The notes under the pieces: generated by a model | The model's database searches: none | The model's input: only the letters and a program-made list of their open reading frames with translations | What the model was told of the DNA's origin: nothing | Origin: a virus | Virus record (IMG/VR): IMGVR_UViG_3300027996_000086 | Location: 1-37,164 of that record | Strand: one strand, 5' to 3' | DNA: 37,164 nucleotides | Position numbers and translations under genes: made by a program | Shown: piece after piece, positions 1 through 8,800 of the stretch | Layout: each line of letters starts with the position of its first letter | How positions within the stretch are numbered: position 1 is the first letter of the stretch

Positions 1-458
1 ATTGGATGATAGTAAGGCTGAGTATTAGAGATAAGTTTAAGGGAAAGAAGGTAGGAATATTCTATAAGTTTAAGCAAGAACTAAAGGTACTTATGGCTGT
101 GTACGGTACAGACTATTTAACTACAGACTTGAGTGTCTTCAACGACACTGACAAGTCTATTGCTCTACAGATTGTATCGGGAAGAGAGGGTATATCTCTA
201 CGTCAGGCAGATGCTCTTGTGTACTACAACATTGACTTTAGTGCCACATCGTATTGGCAGAGCCGAGACCGTATGACAACAAAGGATAGGCTAAAGAGTG
301 ATGTATATTGGGTGTTCTCAAATGGTGGTATAGAACGGGAGATATACAAAGCTGTTTCCAAAAAGAAGGACTACACGATTCGGCACTTCAAAAGAGATTT
401 GCTATCTTTGGTAGGTGACGGAACAGCAGATACAGACGAAAAGAATAAAAGAACTTGA
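1..458 (+). CDS. SNF2-family DNA helicase, C-terminal part (5' end outside window)
   Basis: The reading frame is open to the left edge, so this is the last 150 or so residues of a larger gene. It carries the second RecA-like lobe of an SF2/SNF2 helicase. The segment SGREGISLRQADALVYYN matches motif V, and the following FSATSYWQSRDR matches motif VI with its Q-x-x-R arginine finger. Family knowledge: such ATPases remodel DNA or protein-DNA complexes, and SNF2 helicases are common in the replication module of crAss-like phages. It overlaps the next gene by 44 bases, so the two are probably co-transcribed. A perfect copy of the dispersed hairpin repeat lies inside it at 132-149 and encodes SVFNDT just before motif V. 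The ATG at position 6 is unlikely to be the true start. Confidence 0.85.
   Translation, partial: WMIVRLSIRDKFKGKKVGIFYKFKQELKVLMAVYGTDYLTTDLSVFNDTDKSIALQIVSGREGISLRQADALVYYNIDFSATSYWQSRDRMTTKDRLKSDVYWVFSNGGIEREIYKAVSKKKDYTIRHFKRDLLSLVGDGTADTDEKNKRT
132..149 (+). repeat. dispersed hairpin repeat, copy 1
   Basis: AGTGTCTTCAACGACACT, arms of 6 bp, in frame in the helicase gene (SVFNDT). It is identical to the sense strand of copy 6 (17611-17628). Confidence 0.85.
403..410 (+). promoter_or_regulatory. possible -7 box before the VRR-NUC gene
   Basis: TATCTTTG lies within helicase codons (L-S-L), four bases before the GTG start of the nuclease gene. It matches the four intergenic boxes exactly, but a chance match in coding DNA cannot be excluded. 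Confidence 0.3.
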
Positions 459-654
459 GGAGCAGGGCTATTATGTTATCAAGCTTATCAAGACAAACAA
501 GAACGGAATCCCCGATATAATTGCTATACCCCCTAACTCTGATGTTATATTCAGCGAGGTCAAAAGACCGGGGGGAAAGCTGTCTAAACTGCAGGAGTAC
601 AGACTAAAAGAGCTAAAGGACTATGGTAGAACAGAAGTATACAAAGGTGAGTAA
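415..654 (+). CDS. VRR-NUC domain nuclease
   Basis: A 79-residue protein that is essentially only a VRR-NUC domain, the PD-(D/E)XK-fold nuclease found in phages and in FAN1. Visible motifs are GIPDIIAI with the catalytic Asp, FSEVKRPGGKLS with the E-x-K pair, and a following Q-x-x-Y (LQEYRL). Family members cleave branched or flapped DNA; the exact substrate here is unknown. The start is GTG at 415, since there is no ATG in the frame before the core. It overlaps the helicase gene by 44 bases. A TATCTTTG box ends only four bases before the GTG, so the gene may also be made from its own leaderless transcript. Confidence 0.85.
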   Translation: MTEQQIQTKRIKELEEQGYYVIKLIKTNKNGIPDIIAIPPNSDVIFSEVKRPGGKLSKLQEYRLKELKDYGRTEVYKGE

Positions 655-997
655 TATTCAGTATGACATTGACGATTGGTTTATAGAACAGATAAGAGAA
701 CTGCCAATGGATTATGCTTTTGATATCGCAACACAGATTACAGAACAGGTAGAGGAACTGCCTAAAAGAAATGGATGGACTCAGTACGTTGCGGGAGTGT
801 CACACGCTCTTGAAGAACCGTTCTTCTTTAGACTTGAATACCTAAACCAAGAGGATGAGCTGTGCTTATTCCTCGGAGTAGAGGAGGTAGATATAGATAC
901 CTTCTTAGATTATATAATTGAAAATCAAACACTAAAATTTAATAAAGATGAGAAAGAATCACGAATTAGAAAGACAACTGATACAAATAGTAAATGA
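623..997 (+). CDS. hypothetical acidic protein
   Basis: A 124-residue protein I do not recognise. It is acidic, with aromatic and hydrophobic residues scattered (DDWFIEQIRELP near the start, EEPFFFRLEYL in the middle) and a charged tail. No signal peptide, membrane segment or catalytic motif is visible. The ATG at 623 overlaps the nuclease gene by 32 bases. A GTG at 647 would shorten the overlap to 8 bases and is an equally good start. It lies inside the nuclease/replication operon, which suggests an accessory role in DNA metabolism, but this is only context. Confidence 0.6.
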   Translation: MVEQKYTKVSNIQYDIDDWFIEQIRELPMDYAFDIATQITEQVEELPKRNGWTQYVAGVSHALEEPFFFRLEYLNQEDELCLFLGVEEVDIDTFLDYIIENQTLKFNKDEKESRIRKTTDTNSK

Positions 998-1382
998 AGA
1001 ATTTAATATAGATATAAAAACGATAAGCAGAAAGAGGGAGATAGCAGACGGAAGGGCTGTGTTCTATAAAATATTGTTTGACAATGAATACTCCTTAACA
1101 TTGATAGGAGAAGTTATTAATAAGCATCACTCAACGGTTATTAATGGACTGAAAGTATTTGATACAGTGTTGCGTAGAAACAAGTATTATATCGTAGGAT
1201 ACAATAAGTGTAAGGAAAAGTTTGAAGAGATTTGTAATAACTTTATACCCGAAGAGGAACCTCTTATGACTAATGAAGATATTCTAACAAACAAATTAAA
1301 TATGCTTGAAGAACAGGTAACCTCTTTGAAATCTCAAATAAAATATTTACATTCGTTAAATCGTATATCAAATGAAGTATAA
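948..1382 (+). CDS. stand-alone DnaA domain IV-like DNA-binding protein
   Basis: A 144-residue protein. Residues about 5-75 match the C-terminal DNA-binding domain of DnaA. The segment IGEVINKHHSTVINGL (residues 53-68) fits the DnaA signature, including the H-S-T-V that contacts the DnaA box, and RKREIADGRAVFYKIL supplies the preceding helix. The AAA+ ATPase part of DnaA is absent. The last 40 residues look like a coiled coil (NKLNMLEEQVTSLKSQIKYL), which could give dimers. In DnaA this domain binds 9-bp boxes at origins, so a phage version could mark an origin, repress host initiation or act as a regulator. The ATG at 948 overlaps the previous gene by 50 bases. Confidence 0.75.
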   Translation: MRKNHELERQLIQIVNEEFNIDIKTISRKREIADGRAVFYKILFDNEYSLTLIGEVINKHHSTVINGLKVFDTVLRRNKYYIVGYNKCKEKFEEICNNFIPEEEPLMTNEDILTNKLNMLEEQVTSLKSQIKYLHSLNRISNEV

Positions 1383-1605
1383 TATAAACGACATAGAAAA
1401 GATTGTTGACTTCACAACTTGGAGCAGCAAAGAAAAACAGGATGAACTTCTAAGGATAGATGCTTCACTTCATTGTAACCTTGGTACTGACTCTACAAAA
1501 TCAGATAGAGAATTTGTACGTAAAGAATCAAAGAAAATATACAGGTCATTACAAAAAGTAAACCCACTTCTTAGTGAGTCTTTATTAAACGCTATAGATA
1601 AATAA
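1372..1605 (+). CDS. hypothetical protein
   Basis: A 77-residue protein not recognised. It is charged and predicted helical, with no membrane segment or cysteine cluster. Its ATG lies inside the end of the DnaA-like gene (11-base overlap), a sign of translational coupling. The next gene starts two bases after its stop. Confidence 0.55.
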   Translation: MKYNINDIEKIVDFTTWSSKEKQDELLRIDASLHCNLGTDSTKSDREFVRKESKKIYRSLQKVNPLLSESLLNAIDK

Positions 1606-1606
1606 A

Positions 1607-1795
1607 ATGCCAATACCGTCCATTGAGAACGAGAGACTTACCCATATCAATCATATTATGGATGAGCTTCACGACCATATGGATAGCGTATATGAGCATC
1701 TTGTGGACAGGGAGATATTCGAATGTGTAAAAGAGCTTGACGGCTGTTTGTTAAAAATAAAAGACTTAAAACAATCATTAGAAGATGGACTCTAA
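1607..1795 (+). CDS. hypothetical small helical protein
   Basis: A 62-residue, acidic, histidine-rich protein that looks wholly helical (THINHIMDELHDHMDSVYEHL, then KELDGCLLKIKDLKQSL). It could form a short coiled coil or bind a metal through the spaced His residues, but no known family is evident. It overlaps the following HNH gene by 11 bases within the same operon. Confidence 0.5.
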   Translation: MPIPSIENERLTHINHIMDELHDHMDSVYEHLVDREIFECVKELDGCLLKIKDLKQSLEDGL

Positions 1796-2174
1796 GCCTT
1801 GTGCTAAATGCAAAAAGAATAAAACCATTGACAACTATTGGTCTGCAGGAGTAAAGAACGGTAAGAAACATCTCAGACAGACCTGTATAACCTGCTATAG
1901 AAAAGTAAAAAAAGATTATAAAAAAAGAAAAAGGGATTGGTACAATAAGGTAAAGAAAAATTTAAGTTGTGCTGAATGTGGATACTCAAAACTAACCCAC
2001 GAAAAATTCAGCTCTCACGCTTTGGAGTTTCATCATCATAATAAAGACAAGTCTTTTGCAATATCAGATGGGATATACTTAGGTTTTTCAAAAAGAAAAA
2101 TTGTAGAAGAAATAAAAAAATGTACAGTGCTGTGCTCAAGATGCCACGTAGAAGAACACTATAAATTAAATTAA
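1785..2174 (+). CDS. HNH endonuclease-like zinc protein
   Basis: A 129-residue protein with paired zinc-ligand motifs: C6-x2-C9 and C34-x2-C37 at the N-terminus, C62-x2-C65, and C117-x2-C120 with H121. The segment LEFHHHNK (residues 80-87) matches the first HNH strand with the catalytic His, and the C-x2-C-H-x3-H end matches the final H of the finger. The middle (residues 38-60) is very lysine/arginine rich and probably binds DNA. Family members nick or cut DNA and serve in packaging, homing or host DNA degradation. Its place here, beside two other nuclease folds, favours DNA processing. I see no intron or inserted gene around it, so homing is unsupported. Confidence 0.8.
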   Translation: MDSKPCAKCKKNKTIDNYWSAGVKNGKKHLRQTCITCYRKVKKDYKKRKRDWYNKVKKNLSCAECGYSKLTHEKFSSHALEFHHHNKDKSFAISDGIYLGFSKRKIVEEIKKCTVLCSRCHVEEHYKLN

Positions 2175-2178
2175 ATAT

Positions 2179-2445
2179 ATGTCAGAATCAAAAACAATTT
2201 TAAATCAACTAACAGAAGACTTCCCGGATGAAACATTCTTATACCCAACAGGGTATGAAGATTGTGTTGTAGGTCTCCAATACGCATCCAACGTACTCAT
2301 AATGGATTCCAATAAGATTATCAATAAGCTAATAGTAAACGAGGGATTAAGCGAGGCAGATGCCATTGAATATTTCAACTACAACATTGCAGGTGCAGGA
2401 GGAGATGGTTTTCCTATATACGTATACATCCCCGAAGAAGAATGA
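2179..2445 (+). CDS. conserved phage hypothetical protein
   Basis: An 88-residue acidic protein. The segment ADAIEYFNYNIAGAGGDG resembles, from memory, small conserved phage proteins with an EAIEYFEYNV-type motif that are common in many tailed phages and have no assigned function. The ATG follows a short AT-rich gap of four bases. Its stop overlaps the ATG of the next gene in an ATGA arrangement. Confidence 0.6.
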   Translation: MSESKTILNQLTEDFPDETFLYPTGYEDCVVGLQYASNVLIMDSNKIINKLIVNEGLSEADAIEYFNYNIAGAGGDGFPIYVYIPEEE

Positions 2446-2861
2446 GCCCTCGTTTTGAAACAGAAAAAGACAGGGACAGAGAACTAAGAGCCATAACAAA
2501 ATTTGTTGAGCGGTTCAATGGTTCGTTCAAGAAGCTTGACCCATTTGATGTAGACTACAGGGTGTATAACGACAAAGGAAACCTTATAGCTTACATCGAA
2601 GTAAAAGGTAGGCTGAGAGAAATGTCTGATGCTTATCCCCTTCCTATATCTGCAACCAAAGTAACTAAGCTATGCGCCAAGAGGTTAAATCCTGTAGTCA
2701 TATGGGCGTGTGAAGATGGAATTATCTACGGGAAGGTAAACGAGATTGTGGGTGAGGCAAGATGGGGAGGTCGTAAGCCACGTAAAGATGCATACTCCGA
2801 CGAGGAGCTGATGATATACTATCCCAAACAAAAAACATTCAAGTACGCAAAGTATTATTAG
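2442..2861 (+). CDS. PD-(D/E)XK-like putative nuclease
   Basis: A 139-residue protein. The core DVDYRVYNDKGNLIAYIEVKGR has the D...E-x-K layout of the PD-(D/E)XK nuclease superfamily. A helix with KVTKLCAKRL and a strand PVVIWACEDG follow, as in the fold. This supports a DNA endonuclease or resolvase role, though the substrate is unknown. It starts by ATGA overlap with the previous gene and is the last gene of the plus-strand operon. Its TAG stop (2859-2861) overlaps the first bases of the convergent hairpin at 2860-2877. The nuclease call rests on motif spacing only. Confidence 0.6.
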   Translation: MSPRFETEKDRDRELRAITKFVERFNGSFKKLDPFDVDYRVYNDKGNLIAYIEVKGRLREMSDAYPLPISATKVTKLCAKRLNPVVIWACEDGIIYGKVNEIVGEARWGGRKPRKDAYSDEELMIYYPKQKTFKYAKYY

Positions 2862-2877
2862 TGTCGCTGACGACACT
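2860..2877. terminator. hairpin shared by two convergent operons (repeat copy 2)
   Basis: The sequence AGTGTCGCTGACGACACT forms a 7-bp stem with a 4-base loop. It fills the 14-base gap between the plus- and minus-strand genes. The TAG stop of each gene overlaps the outer two bases of one arm. There is no long T-run on either side, so classical Rho-independent termination is not certain. It could act as a bidirectional terminator, RNA end protector or processing site. It is a variant of the dispersed repeat. Confidence 0.6.
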
Positions 2878-5800
2878 ATCTAATCCTGCGGAACTTTCTT
2901 CTTTTCATTTCTGATTCTCTTTTCTTCTTCAGCTTATCTCTATCCTTGGTTCTTTTTTCCGATTGTTTTTTTATCTCCTTTTCACGCTTATCTCTCTCTC
3001 CGAACTGTTTTTTGTAAGCATTCGGGTTGTACTCCTTCAAGTCTCTTTCATACTGTTTCTGTTCTGTCTTGGTTCGTTTCCCCTTTGATTCCTTTGCTTT
3101 CTTCTCTGCTTCTGTTTCTCCACTCGGCGAGTATGATTTGCTGATACCCAAAGCATCGAAGGTAGCTTGGTCAAACTCCGCCCCATCAGTTCCGAACATA
3201 TTGTACAGCCCTATGAACGGGTCCGTCTGCATCCCTAATACTACTTCAACTATAGGCTTTAGACTTCCTGCCCATCCATACTTCTCTATTTCTTTATTTA
3301 CTTTATAGTATATGCTTAAGATAGGATTGGTAACATCACCGGCAAATTTATTCCCGCCAAACTCTCTCTCTGCAAAACTTCCTAATAATGGAATCTGATA
3401 TAAAAGATTAAGACCCATCATTGCCTCTTTCATTTTCTTAAGAGCCTCATCCCTGTCGTCGTCGTCTCCCTTTATAAACTTAGCGAGGTTGGCTGTCCCC
3501 GCGAACATAACATTCGCTATCCCAAGGTTAAGAGCAAATGCTCTAACATCTTTTCTCTTTGGTGCAGCCTTGGCAGCCTCTTTTCTTTTTTGATTCGCCT
3601 CCTTCATCTTGCCCTGTGCCGCAAGCATAGATGCCTCTGCAGATAGCCTTAAAGACATTGCCGAATCTCTTCTCATATTCTTGGTTGACTGCATTACCCT
3701 GTTCATCTGTAGGAACAATGTGCTTCCGAACATTGTGAAGGAGCGAATAAGTGCGTTGTTATCAAATTGAAGAGGTATTTTATCTGCAGCTCTACGCGAC
3801 TGCTGTGTGGCGTTGTAATTGTTGAAAGCCTCTACAGCCTCCGTCTTACTCATACCGTTCTTTATGTTACGCTTGTGGTTAATCATATACCCCATCACAC
3901 CTAAGATATCACCTAACACTGTTGGTGCTGCTGCGGATGTTCTGATTAATGCTCTTGCTCTTTTAAACCTTGATGACTCTTTGTTTACATTCTTAAAAGT
4001 TTTAGAACCCGATTCCAATCCGTATACATCACCCTCAATACCCTGCTCAACCCTTCTCTTGAATGTGGCTGACATCTCCATAGCTTGGTGTATCGGTCCA
4101 TTCTTACCCACTAAGTCCAATGGCAGTGATAATATTGTAGTCGCCGCGTCAAACATAAACCCAAGCGTATCCATTCCGGGGATATATCTTTTTCCTTTAC
4201 CCCTGTAGTTGTAATCTTCAAAAGCTTGTACGAATGATGATGCCTGCTTTAATATTTGTATCGTCTTAAAGGATAATGCGAATGATGTGAACTGAGTCTG
4301 AAGTTTTGTCAGCAGTTTGTTTTTATTCCCGCCTTCTAAAGAAGCAGGATTTATAGCTTGATTAATTGCTATCTTCATAGCTCTTAAAATCTTAGACTCT
4401 TGAAGTAATAGACCTACTTCCGGTATGCTAAAGAAATCATTCATCTCACGCACTCCCTCGGCATAAGCCATAAACTTTTCCATTGTCTGCGTGTGATTGT
4501 CAAGAGTGCTGAAGAAGTCTGCTCCTACTAAGTCTATGTCTGATTTGTAGTTCTCACGTTGTTTGAATGAATCTGCTGTCTCTGCGTTAAATATACCGCT
4601 GAAGTCACCGTTCTCTAAAATTCCACCCGTTTCTTTACTGCTAATTGTTTTTGTTGGAAAATAGTTTTCTATGAACCCTAAGTTAACATTGTTCACCTGT
4701 GCATACACACCATTGACCTGCTCGTAGTATTCGTTACTCAAGAAGCTGACGACACCCTCAACGAACTTTACCACATCCGGCTCAAGTATTTCCTTTATTT
4801 CCTGTAACTGTTCTTTCCCTATGCCTTGGTTCTCAAGCTTAGCTCTCTGAACATCGTTAAGACTAAGCGCATATATACGCATCAGTTGGTCAGCATTAAG
4901 CTTCTGTTCGGATACTGTTTGTTTTCCGTCTTTGTTTACAACAGTCTTTATTCTATGTATCCCTGTATACAATCTTCTTTTAACTCCCTTGATACCCCCA
5001 ACAATGCCCACTGATTCTGCAATTTGGTCAAGCTTCTTACGTGTCGCGATAGTCCCTCGGTTGTTGTTCTCATCCATTCTGTTGAGTGACTTATAGGTGT
5101 TGTCGGTGAATATAGATTTCCCTTCTGTTATTCTATCCGCTATGTTTGCTAATGTTTCAACATTACTAATACTGTTTTTAGCACTTTGTATCCAATCTTT
5201 TATCGTGTCAAATTTAAAGCTTGATTTCACCCACTCAAATATTGCCTCCGGGATTTTTCTTTCTCTTATTAATGCGCGAACCTCATCCTTCTTAGAGTTT
5301 AGTTCATTATTATTTAAGGGTTTCCCATTCTCGTCAAACAATTCGGGATTTGTTTCCTGTATCTGACTCCTTACTTTCTTAGCCTTATCTGCTCTGAGCT
5401 GTCTCCTAACAGTGTTCTCAGCCTTGAGCTGTGCGATTGATTCACTGCTCATATCCTTCAGTGTATTGAGCAGGTCATTGGTCTCCTCAAGGGTCATCCC
5501 CTGTATAGGAGCGAAGTTGTCAAGAGCCTGCACCTCAGCAAGAAGCTTCTGTTGTTTGGTAGTAAGAATCTTATCCGCTGTCAGAGGGTTCTCTTCCTGT
5601 ATAAGAAGAGCCTCATTAATCTGTTGCTTTACCTCCGGGTCGTTTAGCCTGTCTCGTAGCTTCTGAATCTTCTCCTCTGCTTCTTCAATCCGAGTCTGCG
5701 TGTTGCTGATAGACTTAGCCTCTGCTTTTGTGCTACGCTTCTTACCCTCAAGCTCCTGTATTTTAGTCGCTTTCTCTTCTGCTGATAGCCTTGTGTTCTC

Positions 5801-8800
5801 GTTTACCTTATCTATCTTATTTTCTATGTCGAATAATCTTTGGTCAATCTTAGACTGAAGTGCCTGCATACCCGCTCGTGCTCGTGCAAGGTCAACGATA
5901 TCTTCTACTATAGGAAGAACAGCTTTAAAGTATAGCTGTGTTGCTGCGTTAACCCCTGCACCTCTACGCTTTCCGCTCCTTGTTATCTTTACCTTTGATT
6001 TCTTTTTAAGTATGTCAAGGATACCCGTTACGGTCTCCGCTTTCATACGTGCTCGTGCGTTTTGTATTTCAATCTCTACCTTCTCAATCTTAGATTCAAA
6101 GTTCTCTACGGTTGAATCCACAAGAAGCTTGTTGATTCTTTGTATAGCACCACGCGTATACGGAGTATCCGGTAGGCTCTGTCTGATGTAGTTCTTCAGT
6201 CTTATCTGAGCTTCTTTTAGGTTTTTCTTTCCAATCTTTCTTTGCTTGAGTGTCTCTCTAATCTTAGCCATCTCCGCCTGTACTCTTCTATTGGAACGGA
6301 TAGGTCCCTGTGCATCAAAGTCTCTGTATAGCGATTGGTCATACCCCAATAGAATCTCTTGTTGTGTCTGTTCGGGTTGTTTCTTAAATATTGGATTAGC
6401 CTTTAATGTTTCCTGTGCTTTCTGTCTTATCTGAGAGAAAGTTTTGTTACGTGCTCTTACTCCCGACACTCCGCCTCTTGGTCCCATCACTGCAAACTGA
6501 CGAACAGTTTCTTGCGTCTCATCAAATAGCTGACGTGCCTCGTCAATACCACCCTCTACTTTCTCAAATGCTCGTGGCATCGGACGTGTTTCGTTTACGA
6601 TATCAACCGTAAGAGCTTCATTAATATTACCTGTTGAGAAGCCTCTATCTTTTAGCACCTCTCTGATTGCGGCATCCGTGAAGCCGAGTCTTCTACCCCT
6701 GTCTATTACATCAAATATAGGAGATGTTCTACTAAATAAAACCTCCGGGTTCTTCATCTTCTTTTGCTGAACCTCTGTAATCTTTAGGTCCTTACCGCTG
6801 AATACATCAGCCAATGCTGTGCCTAAAAACTTATCAAGGGTTAAGTTCTGAATTTCTTTAGCTGTTAAGTCCTTAGATAGCGTTGGGAATTGGTCCTTTA
6901 TGTATGACCACATTCCAAGTAACCACTCTTTAAACTGCGCGTTTAGAGATGCGTTTGCTATGGTTTCTCCTTTGTTTCCTATGAGTATAGCCATAGCCTC
7001 TTTTGCTGCGGCTACCCTGTCTCCATCAAACTTCTTTAGCTGCTTCTGAAACTCTTCGGTCTGCTCAACAAGAGACACACCCTTAGCGTAAATCTCTTTA
7101 CCCTTCGTTGTTGTCTGCAAGTAGTTCTGCCACACGTGACCCATCTCGTGAATCTGAGTGTTGAACAAATCAGATTTGTTGTTGTGAACCTCCGGATTTA
7201 CGTACACGTCTCCGTCTACAGTGACACCATAAACAACATCACCATCCTTCATAACAGCCTGTACCCTATCCGAGTTCATAACAGCCTCAAACGTAGCTTG
7301 GTCTGTGGATATAGCTGTGTTTGGGAATGCTAAGTTCATAAAGTTAGCAAGCTTATTGGCATCACTGACGCTCTCAACTGATGTGATAGCACCAACCATA
7401 CCCTTCTGAGGTATGCCCTTGCCCACGTTAAGAGCGTTTTCAATAGCCTTATCTTCGGATATACTCTCGCCTACTTCGCCTTCTTTCTGTGCAGCCAAAG
7501 CCTTTTCCTCTGCCTTCACAGCCTTGCCTATTACAGCAGAAAAAGTTTCTCCGTATGTATCAAGAATGTTCTGCGGATTCTCAAGAACCCCTATCGTCTT
7601 ACCCTTGATACCACCTTTATAGTTCGGGTGCTCTATGCTCACCACGCCGCCTGCTTCAGCCCAACTCTTTCCGTCTTTCTTTGCAACCTCGACTCCCTGC
7701 AGTGAGATGATACTCTTCTGAGGTACGTTCTTAGTGGATGGCTCGGTGATAAGGTCTGTGATAACCGCTAAGTTTAATAGCTGTTCTGAATTTGCTATAC
7801 CCTCTGCTAATAATTGAGCTGTGATTGGGCTCTTAGAATTAGGGGCTGATACTCTTTTTTTCTGTCCCGGCATATTAGGACCACCAACCGTCATCATCTT
7901 TATCAGAGCTGTCCGTGCGGGCAATGTCATCTGCCTAAGATTATCGGGTGTCAATAGTTCTTTAAAATTGGTTATGTTATTGTTGCTTAACATTCCTATT
8001 ATATTCTTCACACCTTTTCTTTCTGCATCTGTGCTATACTTAGGCTGTCTTCTTTTTATATCCTCCTTGAACGCCGCGAATGCTTCCTGCTTATTCTTCT
8101 CCGGTATCTGTGATATGTTGTCCAAGAACACTCTGAACACCGCCTCGTTTGATAGCATTGAGCCCTCACTCATTTTTACTACGGGCATCGGAACGAGACC
8201 CGCTAACTTTGGATTCGCTTCCCAAAACCTGTGAAACAGTTCCTTATTATTCTCGTAAGCCCTTCGTGCTTTATTCAAAAACTCTCCTGCTTTCTTCTCG
8301 TCTATACTCGCCCAAGCTAAGTTCTCATTCCCCTCAATCCCTGTGAAACCAACACCACCCTGTAGATTATCTATCGTTGTTCCTGTGTTAGGATTCACAA
8401 CGCTACCTATAGTAAGTTGGTCTGAGATATTAAACACAACAGGTATGCCATTGATAACCTCAAGGTTCTTTATTCTCGGCATCGGTCTCGATGCTCTTTC
8501 ATCAAGGCTGTTTATGTCAGTCTTCTCCTCTGTTGTCTTTGTTTTTTCTGCAAGACTAAAGTCAGCATTAGGAGACTTCTCAGCAAGCTCATTTATCTTC
8601 TCTGTTATAACCTCTTCCTCTGTGGTAGTCTCTTTGGTAGCCTCTCTTTCATCAGTCCTAAAATCAACGCCCGAATCAAGTTTCTTTTTTAGCTTAGCGA
8701 TTCTTGACTTAGCTTTCCTTGCCTCTCTTTTCGCTTCTGACAAATCAAATTGATAGTTCTCTATGGCGGCATCCCTATCGTTCATAAAGCCATCTCTTTC

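Noticed and set aside
1785-2174. Homing endonuclease in an intron
   Set aside because: The HNH gene is packed into the operon by an 11-base overlap and no interrupted gene flanks it.
7020-7040. FDGD in the giant protein, reminiscent of the D-x-D-G-D metal site of RNA polymerases
   Set aside because: It lies between the HEMGH and the likely third zinc ligand of the metallopeptidase region, and none of the other double-psi barrel polymerase motifs is present.
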